A stretch of 35,332 nt of DNA from the NCBI GenBank assembly GCA_004295015.1, contig SHNE01000028.1, positions 1 to 35,332 on the forward strand. Reading direction: 5' to 3'. Each line of letters begins with the position of its first letter. Position 1 is the first letter of the stretch. The stretch comes from Bacteroidota bacterium (GTDB lineage Bacteria > Bacteroidota > Bacteroidia > AKYH767-A > 2013-40CM-41-45). A program made the position numbers and the translations under genes. The notes beneath the pieces are model-generated. The model searched no databases, had not been told where the DNA came from, and was given only the letters and a program-made list of their open reading frames with translations. Of the stretch, positions 27,538 to 34,218 are shown one piece after another.

Positions 27538-29709
27538 TTACCAATGATACCTGATTTGCAAAAATAAATTATAGGGATATCTTCTAATTACATTTTCGTT
27601 TATGTCAAGTGTTTGATTTGAAAGATACTTTTCAGCACTAAGTACAGCATCCATATTCTTAAGCAGAGAAAATAGAAATTTACAACTTGCACCTGTTTCC
27701 GTTTTTATTTCCGAAACACTAATTTTTCCGCTTAAGAACAACTTGCACCAGCTAACCAATTGAATATTTCCTCCAGCCAAATAATTCTCCAAATGATGTG
27801 AAGTTCCAGGGTTAAAATCTTGTTCAGACACAACAATACTAGCAGTGAGATTGATTTTTTTTGAAACAGCGCTGGATAGGTTTAATGAATATATCTGGTA
27901 AAGAGAAAGCGCTGAACTTTGCTTTGAGTTATTGTTTGAATAACTAACATCGGCAATTACCACCCTTCCCAATATTCTTTTATTTGCAGTAGCACCAAAT
28001 GAAACCAAAGCCAAATTGCTTTTAGAAATTAACAGATCTTCACTATAACTATTAATAGAAGTAAATTGGTAATTTCCATGAAATTGTATGCTGCTTGTGA
28101 AACGATAATTCAGTGCACCCCCAAATGATAAAGCCTTGAGACCTACTGTCGAGATATTAGAAACATTAGTAGAGTATTTTTTTAAATTATTATTTAGGCT
28201 AAGTTTCTTGCCAAATTTTTTATCTGTTCTTAACTCGTAAGAAATTTGATCATTATTACTATAGCCTAGTCCCATACTTTTAAAGTTAGGGCCGGTCCAC
28301 TTTATTATGCCGGCAGAGCTTAGTCGTATTTTATCAGCGATAAATGAAATTCTGGAATGAGCAGCGCAGTAGTCGCTGATGTGGCGATCTCGATTTGAGT
28401 TCTCACTCAATTGCGCCTCTTCTTCCATTAGGTAGGAACGAGACAGCACTGATTCAAAAGCCACTTGTTTGGATAAATTTATTTTCCCATCAACTTCAAT
28501 TACAACATTTTGGACAGGCTTTGGGGATGTATTCAAATCCGAGGGTAGAAAACTCCTACCTAGAAGACCCCTTCCATATAATCCTCCTATGTATAGATGA
28601 TTTACTTCCTTCTCTCCATACCCTCCTTTTAAAGACACGACTTTATTGGATTCCTTAACAGAGTTAAAATTTACAAAATCAAATATCCTATCAAAACGAA
28701 TCGGATTCTTCTCAGATGCATTTCTATCTACCTGGAAATTTTTACTAATTTTCCCAATCGCTCCAGCCAAATACCCTGTCCCAAACATAGTTTCAAAAAC
28801 TATTCCATTCAGGCTTACATTAGAAATTAAATACGTTGAGTAATTAGGGTTACATCTACCCACTTCAAATTTTTTTAGCGCTTCGACAATTGACATTTTA
28901 TTAACTCGATATTTTGTATTTCCTAAGGAGTCCACCTTTAAATAATCATTCTTAATCCTTATTAATTCCTTTCTCCTTTTATCTAGTCTTTCAAGACTGT
29001 CGGATAATTGAAATTGAACTCTTTTTAAACTATCTAATTCAACAGCCCTGTTATCAATAGAGTGATTTGCACTCTTACTTATTGAATTTGTGTCAGTGAT
29101 CGAATCATTTTTAGACTGTGAAATTTTTGTGGTGTCAACAAGTGCAAAATTCCAACTTGTTAAAGACGGCTTTTTCCAAGCCTCAGTAGAATCCGTACTC
29201 AAGTCAGCTGTGTTATGATACAATTGAGATTGGTTCGTACTTGAATCCAAATGAGATAAACTATAGTCTATAGCATTCTTTCTTATAAGTGTTTTTTGAC
29301 GCAAATCAGAGAGCTGTAGCAATTCAGAATCCAGAGATGCTAATTTTTGCTGGTACTTTTGAATCCGCTCTCTTTTGTACGAAGCAAAATCAAATGAAAT
29401 TTTAAAGTAATTGGAATTTTTTGCGTTACTACTTATTCCTGTGTATGAAAAGCTTGTTTTAAATGGCAAGTCTAATAGCCGTAATTCAGCATTCCCATCA
29501 GTTCTGAAGTACCAGACAGGGTCTTTCAAATAGATGTATGGAACTACTCCATAACCTTCTCCAATATTTAAATTTGCATTCGGGATTAAATTCTGCATTA
29601 GAGTTTTCTTTTCAAACTTCTTTTCATCCTGGGCGCTGAGACGTGTCCAACTAATAATTATTACTACACAAACAACTATTCGCTTAACTCCAAAAGTCCT
29701 ATCATGCAT
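27538..29709 (-). CDS. Outer-membrane beta-barrel-like protein with internal coiled coil; first operon gene
   Basis: 723 aa. A signal peptide covers about residues 1-26 (ending LSA before QDEKK). Residues ~30-105 look like an N-terminal beta domain (GYGVVPYIYLKDPVWYFRTD). Residues ~105-260 are charged, Gln/Ser/Leu-rich and helical (YKRERIQKYQQKLASLDSEL, later LDSLKRVQFQLSDSLERLDK), that is, a coiled coil. From ~280 to the end there are alternating amphipathic strands (SFGGALNYRFTSSIQFHGNY, NIQLVSWCKLFLSGKISVSE) and the chain ends in LQIRYHW, a terminal aromatic residue typical of outer-membrane barrels. It opens the operon, and the Skp-like chaperone two genes on fits a barrel client. It may be the conduit or anchor for the large exported Rhs proteins. 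It is not recognised as a named family. Confidence 0.82.
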   Translation of the reverse strand: MHDRTFGVKRIVVCVVIIISWTRLSAQDEKKFEKKTLMQNLIPNANLNIGEGYGVVPYIYLKDPVWYFRTDGNAELRLLDLPFKTSFSYTGISSNAKNSNYFKISFDFASYKRERIQKYQQKLASLDSELLQLSDLRQKTLIRKNAIDYSLSHLDSSTNQSQLYHNTADLSTDSTEAWKKPSLTSWNFALVDTTKISQSKNDSITDTNSISKSANHSIDNRAVELDSLKRVQFQLSDSLERLDKRRKELIRIKNDYLKVDSLGNTKYRVNKMSIVEALKKFEVGRCNPNYSTYLISNVSLNGIVFETMFGTGYLAGAIGKISKNFQVDRNASEKNPIRFDRIFDFVNFNSVKESNKVVSLKGGYGEKEVNHLYIGGLYGRGLLGRSFLPSDLNTSPKPVQNVVIEVDGKINLSKQVAFESVLSRSYLMEEEAQLSENSNRDRHISDYCAAHSRISFIADKIRLSSAGIIKWTGPNFKSMGLGYSNNDQISYELRTDKKFGKKLSLNNNLKKYSTNVSNISTVGLKALSFGGALNYRFTSSIQFHGNYQFTSINSYSEDLLISKSNLALVSFGATANKRILGRVVIADVSYSNNNSKQSSALSLYQIYSLNLSSAVSKKINLTASIVVSEQDFNPGTSHHLENYLAGGNIQLVSWCKLFLSGKISVSEIKTETGASCKFLFSLLKNMDAVLSAEKYLSNQTLDINENVIRRYPYNLFLQIRYHW

Positions 29710-30081
29710 CTTGTATTACAAAAAACCTGTGAAATTATCAATGTTAATGCCAGCATCAATCTGGGTATAAATAAAGAATCAATTTATTGTTTGTACAATC
29801 GTGCAATCACCTAATCGGATAGGTATAATTCCCTATTTTACTTTTACGTAGTAGCACTAAACTTGTAAAGTAAATTTCCAATAGGTTATGCCGCAAAGAG
29901 CTTGCGAGTTTACGATCGTAAACTTTCTTTGAAAAAGAATTAGATTAAATACAGGTGGGGAACGTCCTCAACATGTTCGCTGAGGCAATCTAAACCGGCT
30001 TTTAATTGCCGAGAGAAAATCCAAGATGATAATTTAAATTGTTAGGGTCAATTCAACTAGCAAGCCGAAAAAATATTTATT
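29710..30081. other. Intergenic region upstream of the Rhs operon, with palindromes
   Basis: 372 nt between the receiver/LuxR gene and the first operon gene. No ORF of interest is seen. It should hold the operon promoter and leader, but I could not identify a clear Bacteroidota TAnnTTTG -7 element. It contains the adjacent inverted repeats at 29892-29906 and 29907-29924, plus a weak CCTCA/TGAGG pair around 29967-29987. Confidence 0.6.
29892..29924. promoter_or_regulatory. Back-to-back inverted repeats upstream of the Rhs operon
   Basis: 29907-29924 is a perfect 18-bp palindrome, AGTTTACGATCGTAAACT. Directly abutting it at 29892-29906 is a second inverted repeat with arms CGCAA and TTGCG around a 5-nt loop. 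They lie about 185-215 nt upstream of the first operon start and ~160 nt downstream of the receiver/LuxR stop. A dimeric regulator operator is the simplest reading; a structured leader is possible. There is no T-tract on either strand, so a terminator is less likely. Confidence 0.5.
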
Positions 30082-30843
30082 TCAATTTGATATTTCGAAG
30101 GTATTGAATTTAGCATCTAAGAGTCGCGCCCATTTTTGAAGCAAGTTTTCATCCTCAAGAATACCATTCCGTAAAGCAAACTTTAAAATGCCAACTTGAT
30201 TTCTAGCTCCGGACATTATATATATTTTTTTTCTGTGGTACTCTATAGAGCGATGTGATAAACACAATTGATTTGCAATTTCACAATTTGAAAATTCATG
30301 GCACAATAAAAAGAGCACATCTCTAGTTCGGTCTTTACTTAGTTCAATATTAGCATTTACCTTACCTCCTTTTGCACATAATTTTTTGGCAATAATATTT
30401 GAAATCTCCGGAGTGAAATACTTAGAATTGGATAATACAGTTCTTATGGACTGATCAAGCTCTAATAAATCAACATATTTTGAAATAAACCCATCAATAC
30501 CAAGTTGTACCATTTTTATTATTTCATCTTCATCATCGGTTATGGATAGGTATACGAGACGTGTATTAGGATAGTCTTTCATTACATCAATTGACAAAGA
30601 AAAGGGATTAATGCCAGTGCTTCGCGAAATCAAGTACAAAATGCTTATCTTTTCATTTAGTAGAATTAATTTAGCGTCTTCTTCATTTTGTGCTTCAAAA
30701 ACATTTCCCACATACGATAAATTTTCTAAGGTTGTTTTCATACCAAGCCGAAACATGGGAAGCATGTCAACAATTATAACATTCACTGAGTCGTGAGCAA
30801 AAAGTTTATTTTGCATAAAGTATAATAATTGAATTAATTTCAA
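30082..30843 (-). CDS. NarL/FixJ-type regulator with degenerate receiver domain and LuxR HTH
   Basis: 253 aa. Residues ~18-140 align with a response-regulator receiver: VNVIIVDMLPMFRLGM (normally a double Asp; here D26 followed by M), VYLSITDDEDEI (conserved Ser/Thr position) and GIDGFISK with the conserved Lys at 122. The phosphoacceptor position, expected in a hydrophobic-LLD motif, reads SILYLIS, so the Asp is replaced by Ile72. The C-terminal HTH spans ~168-230 (CEIANQLCLSHRSIEYHRKK). A start at the internal Met10 would also keep the receiver. It is thus probably phosphorylation-independent. No sensor kinase is visible. Its position just upstream and co-directional with the Rhs operon suggests it may control it, but that is inference. 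Confidence 0.9.
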   Translation of the reverse strand: MKLIQLLYFMQNKLFAHDSVNVIIVDMLPMFRLGMKTTLENLSYVGNVFEAQNEEDAKLILLNEKISILYLISRSTGINPFSLSIDVMKDYPNTRLVYLSITDDEDEIIKMVQLGIDGFISKYVDLLELDQSIRTVLSNSKYFTPEISNIIAKKLCAKGGKVNANIELSKDRTRDVLFLLCHEFSNCEIANQLCLSHRSIEYHRKKIYIMSGARNQVGILKFALRNGILEDENLLQKWARLLDAKFNTFEISN

Positions 30844-30910
30844 ATTGAATTTTGAACCTTAATCAAAAATTCATTTGGTCAAATAAAAGGCTAATAAATG
30901 AGCGTGTCAA

Positions 30911-30926
30911 TCACCCTTAGGGGTGA
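30911..30926. promoter_or_regulatory. Short inverted repeat TCACCC-TTAG-GGGTGA
   Basis: Six-base arms with a 4-nt spacer in the 108-nt gap between the two regulator genes, about 68-83 nt upstream of the receiver/LuxR start and 26 nt downstream of the other gene's stop. There is no T-tract following on the minus strand, so I favour an operator over a terminator. Confidence 0.4.
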
Positions 30927-30951
30927 TGTTGATAAATAAATATTAATCTGC

Positions 30952-31467
30952 TCAGAGTTGAATTAAATATCTTTCACTCCAAAGTATCAACTCTCCCTTA
31001 TTTCTAAATCCAAGCTTTTTATAGACTTGCTTCCTATGGCTCTTTACCGTATTCAACGTCACATTCAAATGTTTGCTAATAGCTTCTTCATCCATCCCCT
31101 GAGAACTAAGGCGTAAAAGTTTGCTCTCCACCTTAGTGAGTGAAAGATACATATCCCTAACTTTATTAAACTCTGTACTCTTATTGTCATCATTTTGTGT
31201 GGCATCACTTAACCTCACACCTTTTGAATGCTTTATTTCATACCAATGAATTCCATTCCAAATCTGCAATTTAAAATCTTTAAATATGCCATCTGAGATA
31301 GCCCGGGCACCCGAAAATAAAAATGAATCAATTATTTGAAAAATCGAATCCCCTGAATTTTGCAATTTCAGCAATGAATTTTCAGTCAACTCTAAGACAG
31401 TAAAATATTTATTGCCATCCCTGCTTAGGGTCAATACTAATGTTTTTAATTCAGACTTAAGGAGCAT
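30952..31467 (-). CDS. LuxR-family transcriptional regulator with unassigned N-terminal sensor domain
   Basis: 171 aa. Residues ~108-165 form a LuxR/GerE helix-turn-helix: LTKVESKLLRLSSQGMDEEA, then ISKHLNVTLNTVKSHRKQVY and KKLGFRNKGEL. The N-terminal ~95 residues (FTVLELTENSLLKLQNSGDS, GIFKDFKLQIWNGIHWYEIK) have alternating strands and helices with a Trp-rich strand that could be a small PAS-like sensor. I see no cofactor ligand. It is transcribed in the same direction as the neighbouring receiver/LuxR gene, with a 108-nt gap. Two stacked LuxR-type regulators directly upstream of a large exported operon suggest local control. Confidence 0.88.
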   Translation of the reverse strand: MLLKSELKTLVLTLSRDGNKYFTVLELTENSLLKLQNSGDSIFQIIDSFLFSGARAISDGIFKDFKLQIWNGIHWYEIKHSKGVRLSDATQNDDNKSTEFNKVRDMYLSLTKVESKLLRLSSQGMDEEAISKHLNVTLNTVKSHRKQVYKKLGFRNKGELILWSERYLIQL

Positions 31468-32442
31468 TACTTTTCAATGTACATGTTTTACAGGTGTATA
31501 AGAAAAACTTATGAGCAGCAAATTCGATTACTATTACGATTCAATGGTTTTTTGAGTTAATGCTGACTTGAATCAATAAAACAGAGACAATTTGATTCGT
31601 TAGCGGAATAATTTCTCTTTAGAGGCGGAAGCTATGTTTTATTTTCAGATCTGATTCCGGAAATAATAAATTTAACAAAAATAAAATAAATTCATCTTTT
31701 TCTATTAGAAGGGATAGCAATTGAAAGTACTAGAACAAGCCAAAATGCGGGTTTCCCATATAAATAACAGCTAAGCTGAGACTAGGCTCATCCCCCAGGT
31801 GGGGGATAGGCTATTATAGATTGGTAGTACTCCAATTGGTTCAAACCTAAATTGATTAAATTCATTTGAATGATACATTTGCAATCTCCGTGATGTATAG
31901 AACAGTATTGGTCAAGTTCGAAAAATTGTAATAGCCTTTAGCATGTATTTTTTTGACTTTATGATTTGCCGTTATTGCAATATAAGCATTTTGTGTCTAA
32001 AGTAATACAATTTTTGCTGTCCAATATTGGACAAATTGCCTAAATCACTTCATCATAAGATATTTAAATCGCGGATAGTCTATTTTAAAAGTGGGTGAAC
32101 TCTAAAAAAAATGGTTGTATCCGCATTAATCGTTCTTTCGATGCATGCAGAACGCATACACTGGAAATTCATGCATAAAGTTTAAGTGGATCAAAAAAAA
32201 CTGATTAGTCTACTGCTATTTAAAATCGATTTAATTCAGAACTTCATCTTTATTTGTATAATAATCCTTCAAAAGAAATACACCTATTGAAAAGCATGCA
32301 GCTTCCCCCTTGACAGGAAATGTTGAAATTATTGATTATTAAAAAACAATAAGTGTCAAGACTCTCCTAACGCAATATTACCGTCTCGTCTGGTCGCATC
32401 AGACGAATCCATCAATCCAAACAGCCATTTGTACTCCAAACG
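31468..32442. other. ~1 kb AT-rich stretch with no recognisable gene
   Basis: No ORF with a plausible protein is seen on either strand, and no tRNA or rRNA. Contents noted: a perfect GC-rich palindrome at 31790-31807, a short hairpin with 7-bp arms TCGTCTG/CAGACGA at 32386-32406, and otherwise A/T runs. It separates the regulator/Rhs block from the right-hand genes and must contain the promoter for the 171-aa LuxR gene near its left end. Confidence 0.6.
31790..31807. promoter_or_regulatory. GC-rich 18-bp inverted repeat
   Basis: ATCCCCCA-GG-TGGGGGAT: perfect 8-bp arms with a 2-nt centre, standing out in an AT-rich intergenic region ~320 nt upstream of the 171-aa LuxR gene. It is too tight to form a hairpin loop, so duplex operator-type symmetry is more likely. 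Confidence 0.4.
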
Positions 32443-32476
32443 AAAAAGGGCTCATCAGGAATAACCTAATGAGCCC
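32443..32476 (-). terminator. Rho-independent terminator after the winged-helix gene
   Basis: On the minus strand, arms GGGCTCAT and ATGAGCCC (extended by AGG/CCT after one mismatch, loop of about 5 nt) are followed directly by TTTTTC. It lies 37 nt after the TGA at 32513, the expected place for the end of this transcription unit. Confidence 0.75.
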
Positions 32477-32512
32477 AGGAGAGCAAAATAAACAATGGCA
32501 TTGGCATCAAGC

Positions 32513-33052
32513 TCACCGAATCTCAAAACCTAACTTCTTAGCGGTGCTTAGGAAGGGCTTGATGTTGTCTGCACTCCACTGGTTTGACACCGCGATTTTG
32601 GAATTCTGAATTTTAATGAGTTGATCATCTTTAAGGAAGAAACGATCTCTACCGCCTGACATAAAGGTTTTTGCTTTCCTTACCTCCTGAAACACCCCGA
32701 ATCTTTGGAGTAGTTCGTCCGGGAACGCCTCTTTTAGTTTTGCCACGGAAATATTTTTCCTTTTCTCCACATATTTTTGGATGACGGCAAGGACAAGTCC
32801 TCCTTTTGTGTGGAGAGTTCCATCGAATTTGAATTTTCGCATGTCTCTTCCTCCATCTGATTTCCCTTTTTTTGTCCTCGGTTTCTCTTTTTCTTCCATT
32901 TCATCCGAAGTTTTTGCAATCGCTTTCCCTTTTTTTGATTTCAAGCTTCCTTTTTTTTCCGGCGCTGAAGCCGGTTCATTGATTTCTGTTCCTTCATTTT
33001 CCGTGGAAGCAAAAGTTTCTGAATTTTGTGATGCGATAAAGTAAAACTTCAC
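32513..33052 (-). CDS. Lys-rich protein with C-terminal SNQW domain; downstream part of an interrupted gene
   Basis: 179 aa from a GTG at 33052 to TGA. The GTG is doubtful: the only AAGGAG abuts it with no spacer, and the frame is open upstream as far as a TAA at 33073 that ends the 49-aa ORF. The first residues (after the preceding codons VREKEG) read VKFYFIAS and complete the winged-helix wing begun in that ORF. A low-complexity Lys/Glu/Ser linker follows (~25-70). The C-terminal ~100 residues (LHTKGGLVLAVIQKYVEKRK, FPDELLQRFGVFQEV, RDRFFLKDDQLIKI, IAVSNQWSADNIKPF, KKLGFEIR) form a compact alpha/beta domain that I associate with Bacteroidota accessory-region proteins of unknown function. 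If the GTG is not used, Met51 or Met71 could start a shorter product. Confidence 0.75.
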   Translation of the reverse strand: MKFYFIASQNSETFASTENEGTEINEPASAPEKKGSLKSKKGKAIAKTSDEMEEKEKPRTKKGKSDGGRDMRKFKFDGTLHTKGGLVLAVIQKYVEKRKNISVAKLKEAFPDELLQRFGVFQEVRKAKTFMSGGRDRFFLKDDQLIKIQNSKIAVSNQWSADNIKPFLSTAKKLGFEIR

Positions 33053-33070
33053 TCCTTCTTTCTCTCTTAC

Positions 33071-33220
33071 TTAAAGAATTTTCTCCTTGATGAGTTTACC
33101 AAGAGTTCCTTCGAGCAGAATTCCTTTTGCGGAAGAAGATTCGCTGATAGTTTTTTTGTCAATGCCATCAGCAACTCTGACGATGTCGATGATCGTTTCC
33201 TTTAATTTTGGTGTAGACAT
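33071..33220 (-). CDS. 49-aa winged-helix N-terminal fragment, upstream part of the interrupted gene
   Basis: ATG at 33220, TAA at 33073-33071. The peptide begins MSTPKLKETIIDIVRVADGI and ends LEGTLGKLIKEKIL. It has the helix, helix and recognition-helix layout of a winged helix, but stops exactly where the beta-hairpin wing should begin. The next in-frame codons (VREKEG, then VKFYFIAS of the 179-aa ORF) supply that wing with no frame change, so the two are almost certainly one ancestral gene of 236 codons (including the internal and terminal stops). No Shine-Dalgarno is visible; the leader is A-rich. Confidence 0.7.
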   Translation of the reverse strand: MSTPKLKETIIDIVRVADGIDKKTISESSSAKGILLEGTLGKLIKEKIL

Positions 33221-33741
33221 AGTAGTTTGGTTTTAGATTTGTATACGCAGTGTAGCCAATTAAGTCCAAAGTTTCCATTGGTTTTTACAACCTATAATAA
33301 GGGCTTGGAATCCAAGAGGAATAGTTTCCATTGTACAATGCTGTAACAATAGAGTTTGATAGAAAGAGCCAAAAAAGTGCTCCAGAAGGGTGTTTCAGCT
33401 AACTTTATCGTATTATTTCATGTATAAATGAGAAGCCTGGACAAATTGTCCAGGCTTCTCACATCATAAAAACATCTTCTACTTAATCTTATATACGCTA
33501 AATGAAAAATGTTTCATAGCCACCTATGTTCATTTGAACACAGGTTACCAATATGAAATAAATTCCGACAGCATAGCCTGGCAGAAACACCCTGTATCGC
33601 ATACGGGCTCCACGGAAATGCCCGGAGTGAATGGGAGTATAAAGGTTCATGAAGTTTGGTTGGCTCCACCATGGAGCCCGAAATGCCTGATCTGATTGGA
33701 TATACAAAATGATAGATAAAATTTTGTGCTTGGGCTTGGAA
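33221..33741. other. Intergenic stretch between the winged-helix and polymerase-like genes
   Basis: About 520 nt with no supported gene. It contains the strong hairpin at 33429-33461 and a smaller one with arms GGCTCCA/TGGAGCC at 33662-33678. An 88-codon minus-strand ORF (33764-33498) exists but is not convincing. The promoter for the winged-helix gene should lie just upstream of 33220; no clear -7 motif was found. Confidence 0.5.
33429..33461. terminator. Strong hairpin with 15-bp perfect arms
   Basis: Arms TGAGAAGCCTGGACA and TGTCCAGGCTTCTCA flank a 3-nt AAT loop. On the minus strand it is followed by TTTATAC, a weak T-tract. It lies ~280 nt downstream of the polymerase-like gene and ~210 nt upstream of the winged-helix gene. 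It is most likely a terminator separating the two; an inverted repeat of a mobile-element remnant is an alternative. Confidence 0.5.
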
Positions 33742-34176
33742 TCACAACTTGTGATTAGCCGCACCCAAGGATGTGACTTTCAGTTTAGGGGGAATCAAAC
33801 CAAGGGTGATGAACTTTTCCTGAATTACACCTTGAATCAAACTCAAATGCTTTGCGGGCAAAATAAATGCGTCATGGATGGTAATGAACGGCATAAGCTT
33901 CATTTCAATCAATGAATTAGAAACCAGACCAAGGATTATTCTTGATTCCATTAATTGCATCATACGTGAAAGGTTTTTGTGAGAAGCAGAATCACCGACA
34001 TACTTATGCGTTTGCTTGCTACTATAAAACTCTCGCATGAATGGAAATTGATTTTCGCCCAAAGATTTAATGCAATTGATTCCCTTGACGATATTAGGAT
34101 ATAACTTAATAAACACATTATATTCATCAGACTTTGCCATAGATTTTACTTTGGAATAGAGAAAACCAATCAGCAT
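33742..34176 (-). CDS. Polymerase-like protein, C-terminal part (motif C)
   Basis: 144 aa from ATG 34176 to TGA. It is in the same frame as the upstream 332-aa ORF. Reading back from the ATG, the codons DGEFIEPIRERVKT continue straight to the TAA at 34221-34219. The segment RERVK...FLYS across the ATG has the R-x3-K-x7-Y spacing of the O-helix (motif B) of family A DNA polymerases and T7-like RNA polymerases. Residues ~74-106 (MQLMESRIILGLVSNSLIEM, then FITIHDAFILPA) give motif C with the catalytic His-Asp at 101-102. Translated alone, this fragment would lack motif A and be inactive. It is probably a broken or readthrough-dependent half of one 492-codon gene. Confidence 0.7.
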   Translation of the reverse strand: MLIGFLYSKVKSMAKSDEYNVFIKLYPNIVKGINCIKSLGENQFPFMREFYSSKQTHKYVGDSASHKNLSRMMQLMESRIILGLVSNSLIEMKLMPFITIHDAFILPAKHLSLIQGVIQEKFITLGLIPPKLKVTSLGAANHKL

Positions 34177-34218
34177 CGTCTTAACCCTTTCTCTTATTGG
34201 TTCAATGAATTCACCATC

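Noticed and set aside
29710..29860. Bacteroidota-type promoter (TTTG, then TAnnTTTG) for the Rhs operon
   Set aside because: Only partial matches were found (for example TAATTTCA), not good enough to call a site.
31818..31850. tRNA-like signals GGTAG and GGTTCAAACC
   Set aside because: Only about 11 nt separate the D-loop-like and T-arm-like pieces, leaving no room for an anticodon arm, and there is no acceptor stem.
33498..33764. Minus-strand 88-codon ORF overlapping the end of the polymerase-like gene
   Set aside because: It is in a different frame, overlaps 23 nt of a better gene, has no recognisable start context or domain, and the region contains inverted repeats. It could be real, but I cannot support it.
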